In this document: one piece after another, positions 1-6,992 of the stretch | Position numbering within the stretch: position 1 is the stretch's first letter | Layout of the letters: each line of letters starts with the position of its first letter | NCBI RefSeq assembly: GCF_028607085.1 | Contig: NZ_CP117411.1 | Location: forward strand, 2,666,001 to 2,730,000 | Length of the DNA stretch: 64,000 bases | Direction: 5' to 3' | Source of the DNA: Sphingomonas naphthae | GTDB taxonomy: Bacteria; Pseudomonadota; Alphaproteobacteria; Sphingomonadales; Sphingomonadaceae | Notes under the pieces: model-generated | What the model was told of the DNA's origin: nothing | What the model saw: the letters and a program-made list of their open reading frames with translations, nothing else | Databases searched by the model: none | Position numbers and translations under genes: made by a program

Positions 1-63
1 CATCTCGGAAAAGCGGCCGGGATCAACGATCTGGATCGGGCGCTTCAGGCGGAACTGCCGCAT
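1..63 (-). CDS. Putative partial gene, first 21 codons only
   Basis: Only the N-terminal end of a minus-strand reading frame is inside the window. It starts with ATG at position 63 and runs off the left edge, giving a basic start (MRQFRLKRPIQIV...). Nearly all its third codon positions are G or C, as in the real genes of this window, while the overlapping plus-strand frame that stops at 105 is poorer by that measure. The stop just upstream leaves no alternative start. It would be divergent from the lipoprotein gene at 189, across an AT-richer gap. I do not recognise the product from 21 residues, and the ribosome binding site is weak. Confidence 0.4.
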   Translation of the reverse strand, partial: MRQFRLKRPIQIVDPGRFSEM

Positions 64-188
64 TTTCTCGGCGAATTGTGCAGGTGCGGTGAACCCTTGA
101 GGTGATCGAGCATTATGCTAAGCTCGAAATGATTTGGGGATGAGGGGGCCAACTCCCGTCCAAATCGCAATGCTAGGGAGCTTGGACC

Positions 189-410
189 ATGCGTAATCTC
201 TTCACGAAGACCACCACCGTCGCCCTCATCGCCGGCGCCGCCCTCAGCCTGGCCGCCTGCGGCAAGAGCGAGACCGCGACCAACAACACCGTCGACAACA
301 CCGCCATGACCGACATGAACGCGATGATGCCCGCCGAAGGCAGCATGAACGACATGTCCGCGATGTCGTCGAACGACATGATGATGGATAACGCCACGAA
401 CGAGATGTAA
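189..410 (+). CDS. Small Met/Asn-rich lipoprotein, 73 aa
   Basis: The protein has a lipoprotein signal: a basic start (MRNLFTK), a hydrophobic stretch, and a lipobox (S-L-A-A-C) with the Cys near residue 24. It is expected to be lipidated and anchored to a periplasm-facing membrane. The mature part, about 50 residues, has no recognisable fold and is dominated by Met, Asn, Asp, Ala and Ser, with repeated M-N-D-M / N-A-M-M / N-D-M-M-M clusters. A purine-rich AGGGAG lies upstream of the ATG and a strong hairpin terminator follows, so it looks like a single-gene transcript. Met-rich clusters can bind copper or silver in other proteins, but that role here is only a suggestion. No catalytic motif is visible. 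Confidence 0.85.
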   Translation: MRNLFTKTTTVALIAGAALSLAACGKSETATNNTVDNTAMTDMNAMMPAEGSMNDMSAMSSNDMMMDNATNEM

Positions 411-433
411 GCATCGGTCCGTTCAGGGTTTTC

Positions 434-466
434 AAGGGCCGGGCGCAGCGATGCGGCCGGCCCTTT
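434..466 (+). terminator. Rho-independent-type terminator after the small lipoprotein
   Basis: A perfect 9-bp stem (AAGGGCCGG paired with CCGGCCCTT) encloses a 14-nt loop and ends in a short T run. It lies 23 bp after the stop of the lipoprotein gene. Confidence 0.75.
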
Positions 467-627
467 CGATTCCGCAACGATCGCGGGCTGCCCGCCCCCC
501 GTGCGATGGAATGCGCGCCCCGCGCGAAATCCCTTTATGTTCGGGGCGGTTTCGGTTTAGATTCAGGCATGTGCCGCAGGGGGGCGGAGCTTCGGTTCCG
601 CCAGCGGCAGAGCGGAGGAACGTACAG

Positions 628-1275
628 ATGCCGTCTTGGACCCGCAGGCTCGCCGGGCTTGCCACCGTCGTCGCGACTCTCGTGGCGGCCGCCCCCGCGC
701 AGGCCTATCTCTATTGGGTGACGCCCGATTTCCGCGGCCAGCCGGTGCGCGGCAACGAACCCGGCATCGGCCAGCCGATGCCCGGCGCCACCGACAAGGA
801 ATTGCAGGCGCACCTCATCTGGAACCTGCGCGCCGGCCTCAACGTCGCCGCGCTCCAGTGCCAGTTCGCGCCGGTGCTGATGACGGTGAGCAATTACAAC
901 GCGCTGCTGTTCAACCACGCCAAGGAGCTGACGGCGGCCTACACCGTGCTGACCGGCTATTTCAAGCGCACCGACCCCAAGGGCTGGCAGCGCTCGCTGG
1001 ATCAATATACCACCCGCACCTACAACGGCTTCTCGACGCTCCACGGCCAGCTCGGCTTCTGCGACGTCGCCGCCCAGATCGGCCGCGACGCGCTCGATCA
1101 GGACAAGGGCAAGCTCTACAAGGTCGCCGAGGATCGGCTGGCCGAATTCCGCAACAGCCTCGCCTACCGCCCCGACGGGGTCTACATCATGAGCCGGGGC
1201 CTCACCTTCACCCTGCCGCCGAACTTCGGCGCCTGCGTCGACAAGAAGGGCCGCGAGATCGCCTGCAAGGCGTGA
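628..1275 (+). CDS. Exported protein of unknown function, 215 aa
   Basis: I placed the start at the ATG at 628, because GGAGG lies just upstream and the protein then begins with a typical Sec signal (MPSWTRRLAG, hydrophobic core, APAQA cleavage site near residue 26). The mature protein of about 190 residues contains few Cys (C-Q-F near the middle, G-F-C-D, and G-A-C and I-A-C near the end), which could form disulphides in the periplasm. It has no enzyme motif that I recognise. It stands alone between the lipoprotein and the helicase gene. Similar unannotated exported proteins occur in sphingomonads as far as I know, but I cannot assign a function. Confidence 0.8.
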   Translation: MPSWTRRLAGLATVVATLVAAAPAQAYLYWVTPDFRGQPVRGNEPGIGQPMPGATDKELQAHLIWNLRAGLNVAALQCQFAPVLMTVSNYNALLFNHAKELTAAYTVLTGYFKRTDPKGWQRSLDQYTTRTYNGFSTLHGQLGFCDVAAQIGRDALDQDKGKLYKVAEDRLAEFRNSLAYRPDGVYIMSRGLTFTLPPNFGACVDKKGREIACKA

Positions 1276-1428
1276 GGTTTGCTCCTCCCCGGCGGGGAGG
1301 GCGAGCATGCGCGCTGTGCGGAAGGGGGCTCCGCATCCATCGGACGTCGCGGTGTGCCGCCGTCGGCCGCCTGCCCGTGTCGGGGAGGATTTGCCCGCAT
1401 CGCCCTCACCCGCTAACATAACAGGAAC

Positions 1429-4137
1429 ATGGCCCCCTGCCCCGCCCTCCACGCCACCCACGGCGGCATCTGGATCGCTAGGGGCAACGAGGTGCGGGCC
1501 ATCACGCGCGGCGAGGCGATCGCGCTGACGGCGGAGACGCCGACGATCCTGCTCAACGCGCCGGCGATGGCGACGCGGCTGGGCTATGGCGAACTCTCCG
1601 GGCTGGATCTGCTCGAACTGTTCGCCTTCGTCCACCCCGCCACCTTCGCGGTGCCGACCCCCGCCGGCCTCGCCCGCGCGCTCGGCCTGCCGCCGCCCAC
1701 CGACGACACCGCCGCCGCGCGCTTTATGGCGCAGGCGGCCGATGCGATGCTCGCTACGCTGGAAGACCCGAACTGGGCCGCCCGCGAGGGGGCGTGGACC
1801 TCCGCCCAGACCCTGCTCCGCCTGCGCTGGCCCTGGGCGCAGATGGTGGCGCCGCGCATCGCCAAGCCCGAGCGCGCCGAACGCTGGCTCTTCTCGCGCC
1901 TGCCCGAATGGCAGGATGCCCCGCCCCGCCCCGCCCCGCGCACGCTCGTCCTCTCCGATACCGAGACGCAGAGCGAACTCGCCCGCCTCGTCGGCCAGCG
2001 CGCCGAGCCCCGCGAGGGCCAGCGCGCCTACGCCGCCGCCGCCGCCCGCGCCTTCGATCCGCGCATCGCCGAGGGGCGGCCGAACATGCTGCTGGCGGAG
2101 GCCGGCACCGGCATCGGCAAGACGCTGGGCTATCTCGCCCCTTCCGGCCTGTGGTCGCGGCAGGCCGATGGGGCGGTGTGGATATCGACCTATACCAAGG
2201 CGCTGCAACGCCAGCTCGACGGCGAGACCAAACGCCTCTTCCCCGATCCCGCCGAGCGCCGCCGCCGGGTCGTCGTGCGCAAGGGGCGGGAGAATTATCT
2301 CTGCCTGCTCAATCTGGAGGATGCGCTGCAAGGCGGCTTCCAGAATCGCGCCGCGATCCTCGCGCATCTCGTCGCGCGCTGGGCGGCGGTGTCGCGCGAC
2401 GGGGACATGGTGGGGGGCGACCTGCCGGGCTGGCTGCCGACGCTCTTCCGCCGCGCGGGCTCCACCGCGCTGACCGACCGGCGCGGCGAATGTGTCTATG
2501 CCGGCTGCCCGCATTACCGCCGCTGCTTCATCGAGCGGGCGTCGCGCGCCTCCGAAGGAGCCGATATCGTCGTCGCCAACCACGCGCTGACGATGATCCT
2601 GGCCAACCGCCACGGCCCGCAGGATCGCCCGATCGGCCGCATCGTGTTCGACGAGGGGCATCATCTGTTCGACGCCGCCGATTCGACCTTCGCCGCCGCG
2701 CTGACGGGGCAGGAGGCGATCGAGCTGCGCCGCTGGATCATGGGGCCGGAGGGCAAATCGCGCGGGCGGCGGCGCGGGCTGGCGGCGCGGCTGATGGACG
2801 TCGCCTCCTATGACGAGGGCGGCGCCGTCGCGATCGACGAGGCGCTGGCCGCCGCCGCCTTGCTCCCGTCCGACGGCTGGCTCGGCCGGCTGGGCGAAGG
2901 GCTGCCGCTCGGGCCGGTCGAGGCGCTGCTGTCGGCGGTGCGCGCCACCGTCTACGCCCGCGCCTCGGCGGCGGACGCGGGCTATGGGCTGGAAACCGAG
3001 GCCGCCGAACTGGACCCGGCGCTGATCGAGGCCGCCACCCCCGCGATGCAGGCGATCGAGGGGCTCGTCCGCCCCTTCATGCGGTTGCGCCAGCGGCTGG
3101 AGGCGGTGATCGAGGATGCGCCCGACTGGCTCGACGCGCCCGCCCGCGCGCGGGTCGAAGGCGCGATCCATGGCCTGGCCCACCGCACCGGCATGATGGG
3201 CGCGTGGGTCGCGCTGCTGGCGCGCATCGGTGGCCCGGTCGATGCCGATTTCGTCGATTGGCTGGCGGTCGACCGGGTCGAGGGGCGCGAGTTCGATATC
3301 GGCCTCCACCGCCACTGGCTCGACCCGACCCGCCCGCTGGCCGAAACCGTACTGAAGCCCGCGCACGGCGTGATCGTCACCTCCGCCACCTTGCGCGGGC
3401 AGGAAAGCTGGGACGCGGCCGACGCGCGCACGGGCGTCAACCATCTCGATCACCCGCCGATGCGCTTCGCCGCCCCCTCGCCCTTCGCTTATGCCGATCA
3501 GGCCGAGGTGCTGGTCGTGACGGATATCAAGCGCGGCGACATGCCCGCGCTGGCGGGGGCCTATGCGCGGCTGATCGAGGCGTCGGGCGGGGGCGCGCTG
3601 GGGCTGTTCACCGCCGTCCAGCGGCTGCGGGTCGTCCACGCCCGCATCGCCGACCGGCTGGCGCGCGAGGGGCTGCCGCTCTACGCCCAGCATGTCGATC
3701 CGATGGATACCGGCACGTTGGTCGATATCTTCCGCGACGATCCGCACGCCTCCCTGCTCGGGACCGACGCGCTGCGCGACGGGGTGGACGTGCCCGGTTC
3801 CTCGCTGCGGCTGGTGGTGATGGAGGGCGTGCCGTGGCCGCGCCCGACGGTACTGCACGCCGCGCGCAAGGCGGCCGGCGGGGGCGCCGCCTTTGACGAC
3901 CGCACCATCCGCGCGCGGCTGGCGCAGGCGTTCGGCCGGCTGATCCGCCGCGCCGACGATCAGGGCATGTTCGTGATGCTCTCGGCGGCGATGCCGTCGC
4001 GCCTGCTCGATGCCTTTCCGCCGGGCGTGCCGATCCGCCGGCTCCCGCTCGACGAAGCCGTGCAAAGGGTCGCCGAACGGCTTTCCTCCGCCGCCGCTTT
4101 CGGGCATCAGGCGCGCGAGCAAGAGGAGCAGGCATGA
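1429..4137 (+). CDS. DinG/XPD-type ATP-dependent DNA helicase, 902 aa
   Basis: This is a superfamily 2 iron-sulphur helicase expected to unwind DNA 5'-3' during repair or at R-loops and forks. Visible signatures are Walker A (GTGIGKT) near residue 227, motif II D-E-G-H near residue 408, and a cysteine set between them (Y-L-C near 292, G-E-C, A-G-C and R-R-C at about 354-364) that matches the Fe-S cluster position of DinG/XPD. A C-terminal motif VI-like segment (Q-A-F-G-R-L-I-R-R) lies near residue 835. An extra N-terminal region of about 200 residues precedes the helicase core. The last codons overlap the next gene by ATGA at 4134, so the phosphatase is probably translationally coupled. The assignment to a family is firm; the exact subfamily is not. 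Confidence 0.9.
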   Translation: MAPCPALHATHGGIWIARGNEVRAITRGEAIALTAETPTILLNAPAMATRLGYGELSGLDLLELFAFVHPATFAVPTPAGLARALGLPPPTDDTAAARFMAQAADAMLATLEDPNWAAREGAWTSAQTLLRLRWPWAQMVAPRIAKPERAERWLFSRLPEWQDAPPRPAPRTLVLSDTETQSELARLVGQRAEPREGQRAYAAAAARAFDPRIAEGRPNMLLAEAGTGIGKTLGYLAPSGLWSRQADGAVWISTYTKALQRQLDGETKRLFPDPAERRRRVVVRKGRENYLCLLNLEDALQGGFQNRAAILAHLVARWAAVSRDGDMVGGDLPGWLPTLFRRAGSTALTDRRGECVYAGCPHYRRCFIERASRASEGADIVVANHALTMILANRHGPQDRPIGRIVFDEGHHLFDAADSTFAAALTGQEAIELRRWIMGPEGKSRGRRRGLAARLMDVASYDEGGAVAIDEALAAAALLPSDGWLGRLGEGLPLGPVEALLSAVRATVYARASAADAGYGLETEAAELDPALIEAATPAMQAIEGLVRPFMRLRQRLEAVIEDAPDWLDAPARARVEGAIHGLAHRTGMMGAWVALLARIGGPVDADFVDWLAVDRVEGREFDIGLHRHWLDPTRPLAETVLKPAHGVIVTSATLRGQESWDAADARTGVNHLDHPPMRFAAPSPFAYADQAEVLVVTDIKRGDMPALAGAYARLIEASGGGALGLFTAVQRLRVVHARIADRLAREGLPLYAQHVDPMDTGTLVDIFRDDPHASLLGTDALRDGVDVPGSSLRLVVMEGVPWPRPTVLHAARKAAGGGAAFDDRTIRARLAQAFGRLIRRADDQGMFVMLSAAMPSRLLDAFPPGVPIRRLPLDEAVQRVAERLSSAAAFGHQAREQEEQA

Positions 4138-4667
4138 AACGCCTTACGCTGCTGCGCCACGCCAAGGCCGGCACCGACGCCCCCGGAATCCGCGATTTCG
4201 ATCGCGGATTGAACGGCAAGGGCCACCGCGCCGCCCGCCTCGTCGGCCAGAGCATCCGTGCCCACGGCCTGGAATTCGACCGCGTCATCGCCTCGCCCGC
4301 CGTGCGCGTGATGGAAACGCTGGAGGATGTCGCCACCGGCTACGGCCGCGCGCTGGCGCCCGAATGGGAAAAGCGCATCTACCTCGCCTCGGCGGTCACC
4401 CTGCTCGACGTGATCCAGGAGACCCCGGCGGGGGTGGAGAGCCTGCTGCTCGCCGGCCACAATCCGGGGCTGGAGGATCTGGTGCTGATGCTGGTGCCCG
4501 ACGGCACCGACGGCCGCGACACGGTGGAACAGAAATACCCCACCGCCTCGGTCGCCGAACTGGCGTTCGAGGGCGAATGGGCGGATTTGAAGAGCGGGAC
4601 GGCGACGCTGACGCGGTTTACCCGGCCGAGAGATCTGGATGCGACGTTGGGGCCGGAGTTCGATTGA
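4134..4667 (+). CDS. SixA-like histidine phosphatase, 177 aa
   Basis: A small histidine phosphatase superfamily member with the RHG-type motif near the N terminus (L-L-R-H-A-K-A, residues 5-11) and the second catalytic His in the A-G-H-N-P-G-L motif near residue 107. Both are spaced as in SixA, which removes phosphate from histidine on HPt proteins. It has no signal peptide, so it should act in the cytoplasm. Its start codon overlaps the stop of the helicase gene (ATGA), which suggests co-translation, although no functional link between the two is established. The substrate cannot be inferred from sequence. Confidence 0.85.
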   Translation: MKRLTLLRHAKAGTDAPGIRDFDRGLNGKGHRAARLVGQSIRAHGLEFDRVIASPAVRVMETLEDVATGYGRALAPEWEKRIYLASAVTLLDVIQETPAGVESLLLAGHNPGLEDLVLMLVPDGTDGRDTVEQKYPTASVAELAFEGEWADLKSGTATLTRFTRPRDLDATLGPEFD

Positions 4668-4717
4668 GGGCGGGTAGCTTCACTGCCTATCAATGTAGAT
4701 GACGGAACCTAATGCAG

Positions 4718-5131
4718 CTATCTATCCTGGTATTCCGTCGATAGCCATCGAGGCCAGGTTCCATTCACGTCATCGAGGCTTTCAATCACGAAATTGTAAC
4801 GGCCATCTTTACGACGTGAAACAGCACGAGCTTTTACCCTCGCCTTGTAGAATGAAGCTCCATCGCTAGTGGGAGAAGATCCGCGCTTAAATACCGTAGA
4901 GATTTTTAGATCAGCAGGAAGTTGCGCTAATCCTCCTGCGCCGTCGGCGCAAGAAACAGGGAATATTATTGGACGAGTGACTGGGGTTATTTCGATTATC
5001 ACCTCTCCGGTGAGTGACCGACCGACAATTATATCGGAATTTTTCCAACAAGCCGGCAGCGTTGTCTCTTCGCCACAACCGCTTAGCGAGGCGCCGCTCA
5101 AAAGCATGAAAGATGCAAGCAGTCGCCCCAT
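4718..5131 (-). CDS. Orphan lipoprotein, 137 aa
   Basis: The product starts with a signal sequence and lipobox (S-L-S-G-C, Cys near residue 19), so it is probably membrane-anchored in the periplasm. The mature part has a second Cys soon after (P-A-C-W-K) and another later (V-S-C-A-D), then a charged C-terminal third. Base composition is clearly lower in GC than in flanking genes and codon choice is more relaxed, which suggests recent acquisition or weak selection. It is convergent with the phosphatase gene and separated from the Doc gene by a palindromic repeat. I do not recognise a domain. Confidence 0.7.
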   Translation of the reverse strand: MGRLLASFMLLSGASLSGCGEETTLPACWKNSDIIVGRSLTGEVIIEITPVTRPIIFPVSCADGAGGLAQLPADLKISTVFKRGSSPTSDGASFYKARVKARAVSRRKDGRYNFVIESLDDVNGTWPRWLSTEYQDR

Positions 5132-5186
5132 AGGCCGATCTTAAAGCCTATCATCGCGGCCGCAAGCGGAGCGCCAACCATCCCCC

Positions 5187-5280
5187 GTCATGCCGGACTT
5201 GTTCCGGCATCCACCGCGCCGCGAACGCATCGGCCGTTGTTCGGGTGGCGCGGTGGACCCCGGAACAGATCCGGGGTGAC
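5187..5280. repeat. REPIN-like palindromic doublet (GTCA...TGAC type)
   Basis: Outer ends GTCA and TGAC are inverted. Each arm folds into its own hairpin: the left stem is TGCCGGA/TTCCGGCA and the right stem is ACCCCGGA/TCCGGGGT. CCACCGCGCC and GGCGCGGTGG pair between the arms. The two arm stems differ at two positions but each remains fully paired. Related doublets lie at 12861, 37543, 45232 and 60391. It occupies most of the gap between the lipoprotein and Doc genes. Confidence 0.7.
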
Positions 5281-5306
5281 GTTGTGTTCGGCGGCGGCTT
5301 GCGCGA

Positions 5307-5708
5307 TCAGTCGCCGGTGAGCCGCTCGCGAAACCAGGCGGCCAGCGCATCCTCTCCGATCTCGCCCGCCGCGAGCGACAGCATCAGGCGGATCGCGTCG
5401 GCCTTGTCGAATGCCAGCTTCTGGCCGTTGAGGGCGAGGAAGAGGCGGGCGGCGATCCAGGCGATGCGCTTGTTGCCGTCCACGAAGCCATGGTTCCGCG
5501 CGAAGCCATAGGCATAGTCCGCCGCCAGCGCGGCCCAGTCGCTCTCGCCATAGGCCCAGCTGTTGCGCGGCCGGGCCAGCGCGGATTCGAGCAGGTTGCG
5601 GTCGCGGATGCCGCTGCCGCCACCATGTTCGGCCAGTTGCCGATCGTGGATCACGACGATCTCGCGCAGGTCGAGCCAGATCGGCTCGGCCCGTTGCGGC
5701 GCGCTCAC
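5307..5708 (-). CDS. doc: Doc-type toxin of the Fic/Doc family, 133 aa
   Basis: The core motif H-G-F-V-D-G-N-K-R near residues 76-84 matches the HxFx(D/N)GNKR signature of Fic/Doc enzymes. Its length fits the Doc branch (death-on-curing), whose E. coli phage P1 member phosphorylates elongation factor Tu. The N-terminal segment (W-L-D-L-R-E-I-V-V-I-H) also resembles Doc. The gene overlaps the upstream AbrB-type antitoxin gene by 4 nt (ATGA), the usual arrangement of a type II toxin-antitoxin operon. The motif is complete, so the enzyme is probably active. The target is known only for relatives. Confidence 0.9.
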   Translation of the reverse strand: MSAPQRAEPIWLDLREIVVIHDRQLAEHGGGSGIRDRNLLESALARPRNSWAYGESDWAALAADYAYGFARNHGFVDGNKRIAWIAARLFLALNGQKLAFDKADAIRLMLSLAAGEIGEDALAAWFRERLTGD

Positions 5709-5935
5709 TGCGCCAGGATGCGCAGGATATCCCGATCCTCGCGCATGATCTCCTCGGCGACCCGCATCTTCTCGGCAAAGTCGGGGTCGGAGGCGGACAG
5801 GCGCACGGCACCGTCGGGGGTTTCGGACACGAACAGCGAATCCCCCTGCCCGACCCGCAGCTTGGCGAGCAGTTCCTTCGGCAGGATCACGCCGGTCGAA
5901 TTGCCGATGGCGATCAGTTTCAGCGGCTTGGTCAT
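5705..5935 (-). CDS. AbrB/MazE-type antitoxin, 76 aa
   Basis: A SpoVT/AbrB swapped-hairpin DNA-binding domain occupies residues 3-50 (L-K-L-I-A-I-G-N-S-T-G-V-I-L-P-K). It is followed by an acidic, helical tail that would bind and neutralise the toxin. The start chosen is the ATG at 5935, which overlaps the stop of the sulfotransferase gene. The end overlaps the Doc start, so the three genes form a coupled chain. AbrB-type antitoxins usually autorepress their operon; here that would also affect the sulfotransferase if the promoter lies upstream of it. The promoter position is not visible. Confidence 0.88.
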   Translation of the reverse strand: MTKPLKLIAIGNSTGVILPKELLAKLRVGQGDSLFVSETPDGAVRLSASDPDFAEKMRVAEEIMREDRDILRILAQ

Positions 5936-6675
5936 ACCGATGTTATAACATCGCCGCCCGCGATCTTCAACGGCGCGGCCTGCGCCTGGCCCTGTGGCAC
6001 CGCATCGTACCGGCCGGCGCGCAGGCAGGTCGCCTCGTAGAGCATCTGGTCCCGGCGATAGATCGTGCGGATGCGATCGGCCTGCGCGTCGGTGACGGGC
6101 GAGCGCGGGGTCGTGCGGCGGTTGATGTGGGGGATCGCGGGCAGGTCGCCATCGGCCAGCACCGCGAGCGTCCCGGCCAGATCGTCGATCAGCAGCAGAT
6201 GATCGACCGCCACCTGCCCCCGCGCGTCGCTGACGTACCAATATTGCGGGCGATAGATGTGGTCGAGCTGGTAGGGGTTGGCCGCCTGCTCGACATGATC
6301 GAGCGCCGCGTCGATCGAGGCGAAGCCGCGATAGGTGTCGCGGAAGGGCAGCGACACGCGATTGTCGGCGCTGCCGCCCGCCCGGCCATAATCATAGGCC
6401 GAAAGGAAACGATCGACCGGATCGCGCAGCACCGCGACGCTGGGCAGAGTGCGGCGCAGGTCCGGCGCGACGCGATCATAATAGCGGATCGTGCCATGCT
6501 TGATCTGCTCGCCATACAAGGCCGCACAGGCCGACATGCCGCCATTCTTGGGCACATGGACGAAAAGGATGCGCGCCTGCCGGATCAGGCCGAGCCGGCG
6601 CCGACGCTTGCCATCCAGCGGCATCGGCAGGCCCCAATCGCCCGCCCGCTCATGAATATCGCTGACCAGCCGCAC
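5932..6675 (-). CDS. Sulfotransferase-family protein, 247 aa
   Basis: The segment I-L-F-V-H-V-P-K-N-G-G-M-S near residues 36-48 matches the 5'-phosphosulfate-binding loop of membrane-type sulfotransferases, which move sulfate from PAPS to a sugar or other hydroxyl acceptor. V-L-R-D-P-V-D-R-F-L-S-A-Y near residue 83 matches the 3'-phosphate-binding motif. The acceptor is unknown. GTG at 6675 is the only standard start in the open frame, and it lacks a good ribosome binding site, so the N terminus is uncertain. The gene heads an operon with the AbrB and Doc genes, with 4-nt overlaps at each junction. No polysaccharide genes are adjacent. Confidence 0.8.
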   Translation of the reverse strand: MRLVSDIHERAGDWGLPMPLDGKRRRRLGLIRQARILFVHVPKNGGMSACAALYGEQIKHGTIRYYDRVAPDLRRTLPSVAVLRDPVDRFLSAYDYGRAGGSADNRVSLPFRDTYRGFASIDAALDHVEQAANPYQLDHIYRPQYWYVSDARGQVAVDHLLLIDDLAGTLAVLADGDLPAIPHINRRTTPRSPVTDAQADRIRTIYRRDQMLYEATCLRAGRYDAVPQGQAQAAPLKIAGGDVITSV

Positions 6676-6872
6676 GCCGAAAGCGCGGGCGACCCATGTG
6701 TTGAGGCCGTAGCCGGCCCCCGACCTGCTCGTTCGATCCGGCAGCGCGATTCCCCATCAATCGGCGACTGACTAAGGATCGGATGGTTTTATTGCCCGAT
6801 TATTTCAGGAACGGAATGGAAGCGAGATTTCGGGGAATTTTCGATCCGTGTGGCGCGGCGAGGTGCGATAGT

Positions 6873-6981
6873 CCCCTCCCGCTTGCGGGAGGGGTGAGGG
6901 GTGGGCGCGCGGCCCGCAAGGGGGGCGCTCGCGCCGCCAGTATCGCTGCCCACCCCCGGCCCCTCCCGCAAGCGGGAGGGG
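6873..6981. repeat. Palindromic doublet with CCCTCCCG hairpins
   Basis: Two hairpins of the same kind (CCCCTCCCGC-TT-GCGGGAGGGG, and CCCCTCCCGC-AA-GCGGGAGGGG) face each other and are joined by G/C-rich pairing segments (GGGGTGGGC with GCCCACCCC). This is the main content of the 317-bp gap between the sulfotransferase and topA genes. The rest of the gap shows no gene. For topA it could also act as a transcription end, although no T run is present. Confidence 0.65.
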
Positions 6982-6992
6982 AGATGGCTGGG

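Noticed and set aside
1-105. Plus-strand partial reading frame ending at 105
   Set aside because: Third-position GC is lower than for the minus-strand frame starting at 63, and no known C terminus is recognised; kept only as a weak alternative.
1279-1400. Possible further palindromic element between the exported protein and helicase genes
   Set aside because: CTCCCCGGCGGGGAG and a later CGGGGAGGA are reminiscent of the family at 44714, but the arms do not pair convincingly.
535-4122. Very long minus-strand open frame opposite the helicase gene
   Set aside because: In GC-rich DNA antisense frames stay open by chance. Its translation is Arg/Gly/Ala/His-rich with no domain, while the plus-strand helicase has complete motifs.
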